Source: Hymenobacter glacieicola
GTDB lineage: Bacteria > Bacteroidota > Bacteroidia > Cytophagales > Hymenobacteraceae
DNA length: 64,000 nt
Direction of reading: 5' to 3'
Assembly: GCF_014640315.1 (NCBI RefSeq)
Contig: NZ_BMGS01000001.1
Coordinates: 1 to 64,000 of the forward strand
Shown: positions 26,579 through 34,542 of the stretch, piece after piece
Layout of the letters: each line of letters starts with the position of its first letter
Position numbering within the stretch: the stretch's first letter is position 1
Notes under the pieces: generated by a model
The model's input: only the letters and a program-made list of their open reading frames with translations
Database searches by the model: none
Told to the model about the DNA's origin: nothing
Position numbers and translations under genes: made by a program

Positions 26579-27097
26579 ATGGCTTCTTCCCTGGTTCAAA
26601 CGCCCGAAACTACCCACCGCATTCAGTTTCAGGACTGTGATATGCTGGGTCACCTCAACAACGCCCGCTACCTCGACTACTTCCTGAATGCCCGCGAGCA
26701 GCACACCCTGCAGCACTACGCCCTGAATCTGGGGCAGGTAACCCGCGAATTGGGCGCCGGCTGGGTTATCACGAAACACTACCTGGCTTACCTGCGGCCT
26801 GCCAACCACGCCGAGCTGGTGCGCATCAAGACCCAGCTGATTCACTACGACAACTCCAACCTGGTAGTGGAAATGCAGATGCTCAGCGAGGATGGCCTGC
26901 GCCTAAAGGCCGTGCTGTGGTCAGAGATGGCGTTTGTGAAGGTTCCCGGCGGCACCCGCACCGAGCACCCCGACCGCCTCATGGACCTGCTGGAAGAGCT
27001 GGACGTGGAAGACGCCAGCTACGACCCGGATGGCTTTGATGAGCGGGTGCGGCGCCTGCGCAAGCAGCTCAAGCGTGAGCGAAACGAGCACGACTGA
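26579..27097 (+). CDS. Acyl-CoA thioesterase, hot-dog fold (4HBT type)
   Basis: A 172-residue enzyme releasing fatty or aromatic acids from CoA. The motif FQDCDMLGHLNNARYLDYFL near residue 20 contains the catalytic Asp of the 4-hydroxybenzoyl-CoA/YbgC class. The C-terminus adds a charged tail (LRKQLKRERNEHD), possibly for multimer contact. It is a stand-alone plus-strand gene between DUF3616 and a terminator; substrate chain length cannot be told. Confidence 0.8.
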   Translation: MASSLVQTPETTHRIQFQDCDMLGHLNNARYLDYFLNAREQHTLQHYALNLGQVTRELGAGWVITKHYLAYLRPANHAELVRIKTQLIHYDNSNLVVEMQMLSEDGLRLKAVLWSEMAFVKVPGGTRTEHPDRLMDLLEELDVEDASYDPDGFDERVRRLRKQLKRERNEHD

Positions 27098-27149
27098 GCC
27101 GTAAGGCCAAAATAATGCGCTAACTCTCCCGTGGTCGGCCCGTTAAACC

Positions 27150-27183
27150 AAAGCCCGCACTACTTCGCGTAGCGCGGGCTTTT
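27150..27183 (+). terminator. Terminator after the thioesterase gene
   Basis: Stem AAAGCCCGC / GCGGGCTTT with a 15-base partly paired centre and a short T-run. Confidence 0.7.
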
Positions 27184-27207
27184 CAATCTTATAACCCTGC
27201 TACTACG

Positions 27208-27765
27208 ATGAGTATTTTTGGAAGCAACGACCTGAAAGGTAAGAAAATAGCAATTGTCGCCACCGATGGCTTCGAGCAGTCGGAGCTGGAGAAGCCCAAG
27301 AAGTTTCTGGAAGGCGAAGGCGCCGAAACCCACGTCATTTCGCTGAAAAGCGGCTCGATTAAGGGCTGGGACGAGAAGGACTGGGGCAACAAAGTGGACG
27401 TGGACAAAGTTATCGGCGACGTGAAGGTGGCCGACTATGACGCCCTGGTGCTGCCCGGCGGCCAGATAAACCCCGATGTGCTTCGCACCGAGCCCGAGGT
27501 AATCAGCTTTATTGGCGAATTTGTGCGCTCCGGCAAGCCCGTAGCCGCCATCTGCCACGGCCCCTGGACCCTGATTGAGGCCGACGTAGTACGGGGCAAG
27601 CAGCTTACCAGCTGGCCCAGCCTGAAAACCGACATCAAAAATGCCGGCGGCCGCTGGGTCGATGAAACGGTAGTTGTGGATGGCAACATCATCACCAGCC
27701 GCAACCCCCAGGACATTCCCAACTTCAACGACAAAATCAAGGAAGCGCTGGTTGGTAAAAAGTAG
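27208..27765 (+). CDS. DJ-1/PfpI-family protein (YhbO-like)
   Basis: A 185-residue protein with the DJ-1/PfpI fold. The nucleophilic elbow AAICHGPWTLIEA carries Cys116, with LPGGQINPDVLR before it and VVDGNIITSRNPQDIPNFND after. These are the signatures of the YhbO/PfpI branch, described as stress-protective deglycases or glyoxalase-like enzymes, with peptidase activity debated. It is flanked by terminators on both sides and so forms its own transcript. Confidence 0.85.
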   Translation: MSIFGSNDLKGKKIAIVATDGFEQSELEKPKKFLEGEGAETHVISLKSGSIKGWDEKDWGNKVDVDKVIGDVKVADYDALVLPGGQINPDVLRTEPEVISFIGEFVRSGKPVAAICHGPWTLIEADVVRGKQLTSWPSLKTDIKNAGGRWVDETVVVDGNIITSRNPQDIPNFNDKIKEALVGKK

Positions 27766-27796
27766 CGGCCGTAGCCTCCTTAACCACTAGCCCAAG

Positions 27797-27836
27797 CAAC
27801 AGCCCCACCAGCTCTAGTGGCCGGTGGGGCTGTTTT
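27797..27836. terminator. Bidirectional terminator between convergent genes
   Basis: Stem AACAGCCCCACC / GGTGGGGCTGTT with a T-run on the plus side. It ends the PfpI gene and, on the other strand, the DUF6992-like gene. Confidence 0.75.
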
Positions 27837-28344
27837 ATAGAAGCCGGAGCAAATCGGCGGCGTACTGGTGGTAGATGAAGTAGAACCCGGTATCGAAGAG
27901 CAGCAGAAAACCGCCCTGCAGCCACAAGGAGCGGCCAAACCCCGCCAAACGCTCGGGCCGAATTGCGTTGGCCGCGGCGGACCGGGCGCGCAGCCAGCTG
28001 CCACAGCAGAGGTAGGCCACGTCGAGGCCCGCATTGAACAGCAGGATTTTCTCGAAGCCAAACTGCGCGCTCAAGCTGTTCGGAAGGGTAAGGTCTGCCA
28101 CCTGCTGCGGGTGGGCCTGCAGAATTCCCCACACGGCCAGCAGCGCATTCACTACGTTCCAGGCCACGTTCATGAGGTGGAAATGGTGGGCCTCTGAGCG
28201 AGTATCGGTGCGGGAAACGTGGTAGCCGCTCACCACCAAGTTCAGCAGCGCCCAGGTGCCGAGCACGGCCATGCCGCGTTCCGCGAGCAGCTCACGGGCC
28301 TGATTAATGGCGGGCAGCGCCGCGGTAGCAGCAAGTAGTATCAT
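27835..28344 (-). CDS. Four-helix membrane protein, DUF6992-like
   Basis: A 169-residue integral membrane protein. Hydrophobic segments sit near residues 22-42, 58-76, 97-115 and 140-160, with AHHFHLMNVAWNVVNALLAV and QFGFEKILLFNAGLDVAYLC as recognisable stretches that match a Bacteroidota membrane family I know as DUF6992. No catalytic residues can be assigned. The name is given with moderate confidence. Confidence 0.5.
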   Translation of the reverse strand: MILLAATAALPAINQARELLAERGMAVLGTWALLNLVVSGYHVSRTDTRSEAHHFHLMNVAWNVVNALLAVWGILQAHPQQVADLTLPNSLSAQFGFEKILLFNAGLDVAYLCCGSWLRARSAAANAIRPERLAGFGRSLWLQGGFLLLFDTGFYFIYHQYAADLLRLL

Positions 28345-28376
28345 CCCTGGCGGAAATAACGGTCCTGGCGGGCCCT

Positions 28377-28421
28377 CATAACAAAAGAGGAAGCCTCGCG
28401 GAGGCTTCCTCTTTTGTTATG
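28377..28421. terminator. Perfect 20-base bidirectional hairpin
   Basis: Arms at 28378-28397 and 28401-28420 (AACAAAAGAGGAAGCCTC core) around a GCG loop, with flanking T- and A-rich ends. It terminates the porin gene read from the right and may shield the DUF6992 gene upstream. Confidence 0.8.
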
Positions 28422-28438
28422 AGCACTAAACCGGTACA

Positions 28439-29158
28439 CTAGTTTGCAATACCAATGCCCACGTACACCTGGAAGGCGCCGTTCTTGATGTTGTCAATGG
28501 CCTGCGTGCCCGTTCTGGTGGGGTCTTTAATAATGTCATTGAAGCCGGCTACGTAGCGGCCGCCTACGCGGGCCGGACCTACCCGTGCTTCCAGGCCCGC
28601 GGCCAGACCGTAGTCGAGGCTGCTGTAGCTGTAGCCATAAATGGGGTTGCCGCTGGCGTCGTTTTCATCGGCAATTTTCCGCTCCTGACCTCCCTCACGT
28701 ACTTTCGTCAGCAGGGAAACCTGGGGGCCTACGTGCACGCTCACGTTATCGAGGAAGTTGTACACCAGCAGCACCGGTACCTGCACGTAATCAAGGCGCG
28801 TGAAGTACTTGCCGGTGTTGTTACGGGCCATGGAGCTACCCTCGAAACCCTGACGGGTATACAGGATTTCCGGCTGCACCGAGAATTTATCAGTGAAACC
28901 AAACTGAGCGTAAGCCCCGGCGTGGAAGTTCTGGTAAGTACCAACGTCGCCGTAGTTCTTTTTGTCGTCGCCGCGCACGTGCGCCGAGTTCAGGCCGGCC
29001 TTGATGCCGAAGCCGTTGTTGCGCGAGTCGCTGCCCGTACCGGGAGCGTAGTCAGTGGAGGAGCGCAGGCCGCTTACCCGGGGAGCTTCAGTAGGAGTCT
29101 GGGCCAGAGCAGAGGCGCTCAGGGCGCAGCCGGCGGCAAGGAGTGTAAGTTTTTTCAT
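28439..29158 (-). CDS. Porin-family outer-membrane beta-barrel (PorT-like)
   Basis: A 239-residue exported protein: signal peptide TLLAAGCALSASALAQ, then about eight alternating strands typical of an outer-membrane barrel (FGIKAGLNSAHVRG, AGAYAQFGFTDKFSVQPEIL, DYVQVPVLLVYNFLDNVSVH, ARVGGRYVAGFND) and a last strand FQVYVGIGIAN. This is the OMP_b-brl_2 / PorT-type pattern of Bacteroidota. It likely sits in the outer membrane with an unknown cargo. Confidence 0.85.
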   Translation of the reverse strand: MKKLTLLAAGCALSASALAQTPTEAPRVSGLRSSTDYAPGTGSDSRNNGFGIKAGLNSAHVRGDDKKNYGDVGTYQNFHAGAYAQFGFTDKFSVQPEILYTRQGFEGSSMARNNTGKYFTRLDYVQVPVLLVYNFLDNVSVHVGPQVSLLTKVREGGQERKIADENDASGNPIYGYSYSSLDYGLAAGLEARVGPARVGGRYVAGFNDIIKDPTRTGTQAIDNIKNGAFQVYVGIGIAN

Positions 29159-29318
29159 GGGGTGGAGAGGGAGTATGGCAGAAGGAAGCGTTGCTGACCA
29201 TAGTCAAAGCAACATCAGTAAGCCGCTATACTTACGAAAGCCCAGAAGGTTACAGCCCCTGCGTAGCGGAAGCAGAAATTTTGTACGCATCCGGGAGAGA
29301 TTATCTTTTACAAAAACC

Positions 29319-29327
29319 TACCTTTGA
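29319..29327 (+). promoter_or_regulatory. -7 promoter element for tRNA-Val
   Basis: TACCTTTGA matches TAnnTTTG exactly, 32 bases ahead of the tRNA, which would put the transcript start a few bases before the 5' end of the tRNA. No good TTG is seen at -33. Confidence 0.55.
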
Positions 29328-29358
29328 CTTTTTACGGCCGCCGCCAATAGGTTTTGCC

Positions 29359-29433
29359 GGGGCGTTAGCTCAGTTGGTTCAGAGCACTACCTCGACAAGG
29401 TAGGGGTCACTGGTTCGAGCCCAGTACGCCCCA
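29359..29433 (+). tRNA. tRNA-Val (GAC)
   Basis: A full cloverleaf can be drawn: a 7-base acceptor stem (GGGGCGT / ACGCCCC), D arm GCTC / GAGC with loop AGTTGGTTCA, anticodon stem CTACC / GGTAG around loop TCGACAA, variable GGGTC, and T arm ACTGG-TTCGAGC-CCAGT. The anticodon GAC reads GUC valine codons. Position 33 is C, not the near-universal U. CCA is not encoded. A terminator follows. Confidence 0.9.
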
Positions 29434-29456
29434 CGTCAAAACCCCCGAATCCGAAG

Positions 29457-29484
29457 ATAACCGCTTGCAAGGGCGGTTATTTTT
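29457..29484 (+). terminator. Terminator after tRNA-Val
   Basis: Stem AACCGC / GCGGTT with a T-run, 24 bases after the tRNA. Confidence 0.75.
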
Positions 29485-29542
29485 GTGTTAGTCCGGCCCT
29501 GGTCTGCCCGTTTCTGGGGCGGGAGGCGTAGGTTCGCAGCGT

Positions 29543-30451
29543 ATGATTTCTATTGCCTGGGCTCCCCTGTACGCCCACCCGCTGCCCGCCAACCACCGCT
29601 TTCCGATGCTCAAGTACGAGCTCCTGCCGGAGCAGCTGCTCCGGGAAGGCATAGCCCCGGAAAGTGCTTTCTTCCAGCCTTCATCCCCGCCCGACGAGGA
29701 TGTGCTGCGGGTGCATACTCCTGAGTACTACCACCGGCTGCAGGCCGGGCAGCTGACGCGGCAGGAAGAGCGCGCCACCGGTTTTCCCTGGAGCCCGGCG
29801 CTGGTTGCCCGCGAAACCACCATTCTGAGCGGCACGCTGGAGTGTGCCCGGCGGGCCTTGCAGCACGGGGTGGCCTTGAACATTGCCGGCGGCACTCACC
29901 ATGCCTTCCAGGATCGGGGCGAGGGGTTTTGCCTGCTCAACGACCAGGCTGCGGCGGCCGCCTACCTGCTGGCCCACCCCGAACTAGGCGTGCGGCGTGT
30001 GCTCATCGTGGACCTAGACGTGCACCAAGGCAACGGCACGGCCCGCATCTTTCAGCAGGAGGCGCGCGTGTTCACTTTCAGCATGCACGGAGCCCGCAAC
30101 TACCCCCACCGCAAAGAGCAGTCGGACCTGGACCTGGCCCTGCCCGATGGCACCGACGATGCCGCCTACCTCGGGCAGCTGCGCGCTACCTTGCCCCGCC
30201 TGCTAGACCAGCACCAACCCGATTTCGTGTTTTACCTCAGCGGCGTCGATGTGCTGGCCACCGACAAGCTCGGCCACCTGGCCCTCACCCCCGACGGATG
30301 CCGCCACCGCGACGAATACGTGCTGGGCTTGTGCCACGCCCACGGCCTGCCGGTCGTGGTTTGCATGGGCGGCGGCTATTCTCCCCGCATTGCTGACATT
30401 CTGGATGCCCACGCCAACACCTTTCGGGCCGCCGCTAACCTGTGGGGGTAG
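29543..30451 (+). CDS. Histone-deacetylase-superfamily protein
   Basis: A 302-residue protein of the arginase/deacetylase superfamily, which removes acetyl groups from lysine, polyamines or small molecules using zinc. Seen motifs: RVHTPEYYHRL, GGTHHAFQDRGEGFC with the paired histidines, DLDVHQGNGT with zinc ligands Asp and His, FSMHGARNYP, and YLSGVDVLATDKLG with the third ligand Asp. GGGYS near the end completes the pocket. No signal peptide: cytoplasmic. Confidence 0.85.
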   Translation: MISIAWAPLYAHPLPANHRFPMLKYELLPEQLLREGIAPESAFFQPSSPPDEDVLRVHTPEYYHRLQAGQLTRQEERATGFPWSPALVARETTILSGTLECARRALQHGVALNIAGGTHHAFQDRGEGFCLLNDQAAAAAYLLAHPELGVRRVLIVDLDVHQGNGTARIFQQEARVFTFSMHGARNYPHRKEQSDLDLALPDGTDDAAYLGQLRATLPRLLDQHQPDFVFYLSGVDVLATDKLGHLALTPDGCRHRDEYVLGLCHAHGLPVVVCMGGGYSPRIADILDAHANTFRAAANLWG

Positions 30452-30461
30452 TGGTGAACTA

Positions 30462-30510
30462 GTGATTGAGTAATTGAGTGAATCACTAGTTCACTCAATT
30501 ACTCAATCAC
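30462..30510. terminator. Perfect 21-base palindrome spanning a stop codon
   Basis: Arms 30462-30482 and 30490-30510 (GTGATTGAGTAATTGAGTGA and complement) pair perfectly around a 7-base loop. The stop codon of the methyltransferase gene (30507-30509) lies inside the right arm. Probably a shared transcription end for the two converging genes. Confidence 0.6.
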
Positions 30511-31217
30511 CATTTTCCTATCAGCACCTGCCAGCGGAAGGCCCAGCGCCAGCGCAGGTGGTAGTGCATGATGCCGGCTTGGGCAAGTAGCTGCTCCCAG
30601 TCGGGGCGGGTGAAGGCCCGGGCGACGGAAAGGGGCGCATCGTGGCGCACCAGACGGGAGCCGCCCAGCAGACGTGTAAGCCACCGGATGCTGTAGTAAG
30701 CCAGCGGGTGGCGGTGCAGGTCGTTGATGATGACGGCCAGACTGGCCTGCTGCTGCCACTGCCGCAGGAGCTGGGTGAGCTGCTCGTTGGAGAAGTGGTG
30801 GCAGAAGAGGCTGGCCGTTACTACGTCGAAGGGCTGCGCTTGGAACTCAGCGGAAAAAATGTCGGCCTGCTGATACCTGATTTCCGGGAACTGGGTGCTG
30901 CGGGTAGCGGCGTAGTTCAGCATAAACGGGTTGGCATCCACGCCGGTCAGCTCTACGGCTATGCCTCGCCGGCGGGCCCAGCGCGCAATATGGCGCAGGG
31001 TGTCGCCGCCGCCGCTGCCTACGTCGGCTAGGCGCAGGGGGCGGCCCGGGGGGAAGTGAGGCCGCAGCCGGGCCAGGGCATTCAGAACCGGCGCGTAGCC
31101 ACCCAACCACGTGTTGATGGTTTCCAGCTCGTCCAGGTTTTGCCGAAGCTCCTCGGTGGCCAGGGTCAGGTCATCCATGAGCTCTTCTTCCGGGGCGCGG
31201 ACGCGGAAATCAGGCAT
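30507..31217 (-). CDS. Class I SAM-dependent methyltransferase
   Basis: A 236-residue enzyme. Residues about 60-165 are the Rossmann-like methyltransferase core: ADVGSGGGDTLRHIARWARR (motif I), ELTGVDANPFML (post-I acidic), and FDVVTASLFCHHF (motif IV). It is encoded just downstream of the type III polyketide synthase gene in the same direction, 48 bases apart, so it likely methylates the synthase product. O- versus C-methylation cannot be told. Confidence 0.8.
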   Translation of the reverse strand: MPDFRVRAPEEELMDDLTLATEELRQNLDELETINTWLGGYAPVLNALARLRPHFPPGRPLRLADVGSGGGDTLRHIARWARRRGIAVELTGVDANPFMLNYAATRSTQFPEIRYQQADIFSAEFQAQPFDVVTASLFCHHFSNEQLTQLLRQWQQQASLAVIINDLHRHPLAYYSIRWLTRLLGGSRLVRHDAPLSVARAFTRPDWEQLLAQAGIMHYHLRWRWAFRWQVLIGKW

Positions 31218-31265
31218 AGCAGGGGTAAGGGCAAGGAACAGAAGGGTAGGGCCGGGCAGCGGGTG

Positions 31266-32444
31266 CTAGGCCGGCAGAACGGCCACGGTTTCCAATTGCT
31301 GGGCGCTACGCTCGGTTGCCAGCGGGGAAGTTGTGTCCCAGGCTACTGTCAGGAGCATGGCTTCCAGCGTCAGGCCGGGGCCAAAGGCGAAGCTCAGTAC
31401 CGGGGCGCCGGTATCGGCGGGCGTAAGAGCGCGCAGCAACTCCCGCATCACGAATAGTACCGTTGCTGAGGACATGTTGCCGTAGTCGCGCAGCACCTGA
31501 TAGGCAAAGCGGTTGTCATCGGCAGTCAGCCCCAGCGCCTGCTCAATCGACTCCAGAATTTTCCGGCCGCCCGGGTGAATGGCAAACGCCCGAATGTCGG
31601 CCAGCTGCACTGGCAAATCGGCCAGCAAGCCCGCCGTAAGCCGCCCAATGCCCTGCTTAATCATGCGGGGCACGTAGGAAGACAGGGTCATTTCGAAGCC
31701 GAAGTCATTGATGTGCCAAGCCATATCGGCGTGTCCATCGGGCTCCAGTCCGCAGTGGAAAGCCGTGAGGGCCAGGCTGGGGCCTACTACCCGGGGCTGG
31801 GCCTGCACTAGTACCGCCGCCGAGCCATCCCCGAACAAAGCATTGGATACTAAGTGGTCCTCCTCGGTGCTTTTCTGAAAATGCAGGGTGCAGAGCTCGG
31901 TGCACACCACCAATACCCGCGCCACGGGGTTGGCCCGGCAGAAGGCATCGGCCAGCTTGAGGGCATTTACGGCGGCGTAGCACCCCATAAAGTTGACGCA
32001 GGTGCGCTGCACATGCGAAGGCAACTGCAGGGCCGCTACCAACTCAATATCCAATCCTGGCGCGTACATGCCGGTGCAGCTCACGGTAATCAGGTGGGTG
32101 ATACTGCCCACGGCCACCTCCGGTACCTGGCTGAGGCAGTCCTGGGCGGCCTGCACCGAAAGTGGAAGCGCGTGCCGCCGGTACTCGGCCATGCGCTGCC
32201 CTACTGAGGGAAAGGGCTCCAGGTCAGGCGTATTGGCGAAAAACTCATAGCTGCCGTTGGCGCGGCCGTAGTCGGGAAGTACGGTGTAGCGCTGGCCAAT
32301 GCCCGAAACGCGGTACAGGGCCCGCAGTTTGCGCGTGCCGGCCTCGTCGAGCTGCAAGGCGCCCGCCATGAAGTCAGCAATTTGAAGTTGAGGGATGCGG
32401 TGGGGCGGATTGGCCGTGCCAATGGCACACAGGTAGCTACTCAT
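31266..32444 (-). CDS. Type III polyketide synthase
   Basis: A 392-residue chalcone-synthase-like enzyme that extends an acyl-CoA with malonyl-CoA units and cyclises the chain. The triad is complete: Cys155 (NFMGCYAAVNAL), His290 (FAIHPGGRKILE) and Asn323 (DYGNMSSATVLF). The tail holds the family GPG loop in SFAFGPGLTLEAMLL. In bacteria such enzymes often make alkylresorcinols or alkylpyrones. It is followed by a methyltransferase gene and preceded by a flavoprotein gene on the same strand, as in phenolic-lipid cassettes. Confidence 0.9.
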   Translation of the reverse strand: MSSYLCAIGTANPPHRIPQLQIADFMAGALQLDEAGTRKLRALYRVSGIGQRYTVLPDYGRANGSYEFFANTPDLEPFPSVGQRMAEYRRHALPLSVQAAQDCLSQVPEVAVGSITHLITVSCTGMYAPGLDIELVAALQLPSHVQRTCVNFMGCYAAVNALKLADAFCRANPVARVLVVCTELCTLHFQKSTEEDHLVSNALFGDGSAAVLVQAQPRVVGPSLALTAFHCGLEPDGHADMAWHINDFGFEMTLSSYVPRMIKQGIGRLTAGLLADLPVQLADIRAFAIHPGGRKILESIEQALGLTADDNRFAYQVLRDYGNMSSATVLFVMRELLRALTPADTGAPVLSFAFGPGLTLEAMLLTVAWDTTSPLATERSAQQLETVAVLPA

Positions 32445-32566
32445 CAGTGCAGTTTACGCAAAATACCCCCCGGGTGCTGTTCGTTATTTTGGGGTTGAGT
32501 GAGAGTTGAGTGAGAAAGGTGTACGCATATGCCGGCTTCAGGGGATGTAGCCAGGGTAGCCCTTGG

Positions 32567-33685
32567 CTAAAACTCCTGGCCGTGGGTGCGGCGCATAAGG
32601 GCCCGTACTGCCGCGGGCCAGAGTCGCAGGCCCGCCACGGCGGCCTCGCTCAGCAGCGGCTGCCCAAACAGGCGCTGCACCGCCCGCCCCACGCGCAGGC
32701 GCGGCCCAAAGTGCTGCTGCCAGTCGTGGTGGTAGGCCGCTTCCAGGGCCGGGCGCGGGAGTCCGCCCCGCAGAAACGCGTCGGTGCGGGCGGCGGCCAG
32801 CTGGGCCCCGTGGATGGCCATGGCCATGCCGTTGCCGCACAGGGGCGTGATAAGCCCGGCCGCATCACCAAGCAGCAGCACGTGGTTTTCCACGCAGGTT
32901 TTGGGGGCGAAGGAAATTTCGTTGATAACCTCCGGCTGGGGGTATAGAAACTCCGCGTGCTCCAGAATGTGCCGCAGGTGGGGGTTGCGGGCCAGCACCT
33001 CGGCCTCCATGTGCGGAATGCTGCCGTGGGCTTTCAGGTTGCGGCGGGTGGTGAGGTAGCAAAAGCAATACCGGTCCTGCTCCACGGCCGAGATGCCCGC
33101 GTACCCATCCGCAAAGTTGTGCAGGGCAATCAGGTTGCGGGGCATGGAGGGGTAGTGCAGGTGGTACTTCACCCCCAGATAAGGCGAGCGTTGGCTGAAA
33201 AACGGCCGTTGCAGCTGCCGGTCGAGGCTGCTGCGCTTGCCGTACGCCCCCAGTACCACCCGGGCCGTGAGCACCTGCCCGCCCGCCAAGGTTACGGTAT
33301 GCCGGCCCGCTGCTTCCTCGTACTCCACGGCCATGGCGGTCGTTTGCTGAAGCACCGTAACGCCGGCGGCCTCGGCGGCCTCGCACAAAAAGGCATCCAG
33401 CTGATACCGGCTAATACCAAAGCCGCCCAGATCAAGCGGTATGGAAAGCAGGCGGCCCGCCGGTGAGCTAAGCTGAAAGCGGGTAAGCTGAGCGGGGGCC
33501 AGCTGCGAAAGGTCGATGCCGAGGCGGCGCAGGTAGGGTAGCACCTCGTTGGAAATGTACTCGCCGCACACCCGGTGAAACGGGTAGCGTTGCCGCTCCA
33601 CCAGCGTTACGGCGTGCCCGCGCTGGCGCAAGTCCAGGGCCGCACAAAGCCCGCCCAGGCCACCCCCAATAATGACAACGTCCAA
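32567..33685 (-). CDS. FAD-dependent oxidoreductase, geranylgeranyl-reductase/hydroxylase-like
   Basis: A 372-residue flavoprotein; the start is TTG at 33685, the only codon in phase ahead of the FAD-binding strand DVVIIGGGLGGLCAALDLRQ. Further motifs: YPFHRVCGEYIS near residue 35 and VLLLGDAAGLITPLCGNGMA near 275, the DG-type FAD contact of aromatic hydroxylases and geranylgeranyl reductases. Lying 122 bases upstream of the polyketide synthase gene, it may oxidise its product to a quinone. Confidence 0.75.
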   Translation of the reverse strand: MDVVIIGGGLGGLCAALDLRQRGHAVTLVERQRYPFHRVCGEYISNEVLPYLRRLGIDLSQLAPAQLTRFQLSSPAGRLLSIPLDLGGFGISRYQLDAFLCEAAEAAGVTVLQQTTAMAVEYEEAAGRHTVTLAGGQVLTARVVLGAYGKRSSLDRQLQRPFFSQRSPYLGVKYHLHYPSMPRNLIALHNFADGYAGISAVEQDRYCFCYLTTRRNLKAHGSIPHMEAEVLARNPHLRHILEHAEFLYPQPEVINEISFAPKTCVENHVLLLGDAAGLITPLCGNGMAMAIHGAQLAAARTDAFLRGGLPRPALEAAYHHDWQQHFGPRLRVGRAVQRLFGQPLLSEAAVAGLRLWPAAVRALMRRTHGQEF

Positions 33686-33780
33686 CTTATTTCATCGGGT
33701 AAAGAGGTGAGAACGAAGATAAAGAGGGTTCTTTTATCGAAGATGAGTTATATTCTGCCCTGAGAAGATAAAACCTCTGT

Positions 33781-33789
33781 TACTTTTGC
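33781..33789 (+). promoter_or_regulatory. -7 promoter element of the short T9SS gene
   Basis: TACTTTTGC matches TAnnTTTG exactly, 71 bases before the ATG at 33860. The -33 position has no exact TTG. Confidence 0.45.
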
Positions 33790-33859
33790 TAACCTAAATC
33801 GGTGTCCGTCGTTAATACCCATTCCGCTCAGGCACTTTCCGTCGCTCCCACTACCGTAT

Positions 33860-34240
33860 ATGATGCAACCCTTACGCTGTTTAGTTTTATTCGTTCTACT
33901 GATCGGAGGGCTCCGTAGTAGCATGCAATCCGCCACAGCCCAGCCTGTCACGCCGCGGCCAGCGCCCGCCGCCCGCCCCGTTAGCGAGGAAAAGGCGTTG
34001 CTGGTGTATCCGAACCCTAGCACCGGCATTGTACACGTGGCCATCAATGGTTTTGAAGGCCGTAAGGTGGAGCTGCGGGTACTGAATGTAATCGGGACAC
34101 TTATGTACCGCGAGGTGCTCAGCGAGCTAAACGACCGGGAAACCCGAACCCTAGATCTAACCAAGTTCGCCAACGGACTCTACTACGTACGGCTGGAATC
34201 GGAGAATGCCAGCGAAATGCGCAAGCTCGTGATTCGCTAA
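33860..34240 (+). CDS. Minimal T9SS C-terminal-domain protein
   Basis: A 126-residue exported protein made almost only of sorting signals. After the signal peptide (residues about 1-28) there are about 20 Pro/Ala-rich residues, then a full type A T9SS sorting domain from residue 48: LLVYPNPSTGIVHVAI, ELRVLNVIGTLMYREV, LDLTKFANGLYYVRLES, MRKLVIR. There is almost no cargo. It would be exported by Sec and then by the type IX system and perhaps anchored at the surface. Terminator follows. Confidence 0.75.
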   Translation: MMQPLRCLVLFVLLIGGLRSSMQSATAQPVTPRPAPAARPVSEEKALLVYPNPSTGIVHVAINGFEGRKVELRVLNVIGTLMYREVLSELNDRETRTLDLTKFANGLYYVRLESENASEMRKLVIR

Positions 34241-34275
34241 CGCTACCCCTGCCGCCTACTTCCTAGGATAAACAG

Positions 34276-34303
34276 AAAGAGCAGCCTTCCGGGGCTGCTC
34301 TTG
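34276..34303 (+). terminator. Terminator after the minimal T9SS gene
   Basis: Stem AGAGCAGCC / GGCTGCTCT with TTCCGG between and TT after. Confidence 0.65.
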
Positions 34304-34336
34304 CTGTTTCCGGCTTCAAGGGCGGCGAACAGACGG

Positions 34337-34369
34337 ATAAAAAAACGCCCCTGCTACCAGCAGGGGCGT
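34337..34369 (-). terminator. Terminator of the 39-residue membrane-protein gene
   Basis: A perfect 11-base stem ACGCCCCTGCT / AGCAGGGGCGT with a 3-base loop and eight Ts on the minus strand. It lies 28 bases beyond the stop codon of the small gene and supports that gene being real. Confidence 0.8.
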
Positions 34370-34397
34370 CAGGTATAGCAAGGCTCGGACCGCCGAA

Positions 34398-34517
34398 TTA
34401 GCGGCCGTTCTGCGCGCGCACCGGAACAGGCTTCAGCGTAGCTTTCAGTTTGTTTACCGTGTCGAGAGCGAGCAGGGCAGTCGCTAGCGCAATCCCGAAG
34501 AAAATCAGCAACATCAT
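34398..34517 (-). CDS. 39-residue membrane miniprotein
   Basis: A short frame from a double ATG (34512-34517) to TAA at 34398-34400. The product has one hydrophobic helix at residues 3-18 (LLIFFGIALATALLAL), then a polar, basic tail (DTVNKLKATLKPVPVRAQNG). It sits between two hairpins, one of them a strong terminator 28 bases downstream, as expected for a small independent gene. Function unknown; small single-helix proteins often bind larger membrane complexes. A non-coding RNA reading remains possible. Confidence 0.5.
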   Translation of the reverse strand: MMLLIFFGIALATALLALDTVNKLKATLKPVPVRAQNGR

Positions 34518-34542
34518 ACAACAAAGAATTAAGGGAAAATGA

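Noticed and set aside
26579-26600. Promoter from TTTTACCTTGCG before the thioesterase gene
   Set aside because: One T short of TAnnTTTG and no TTG at a correct distance.
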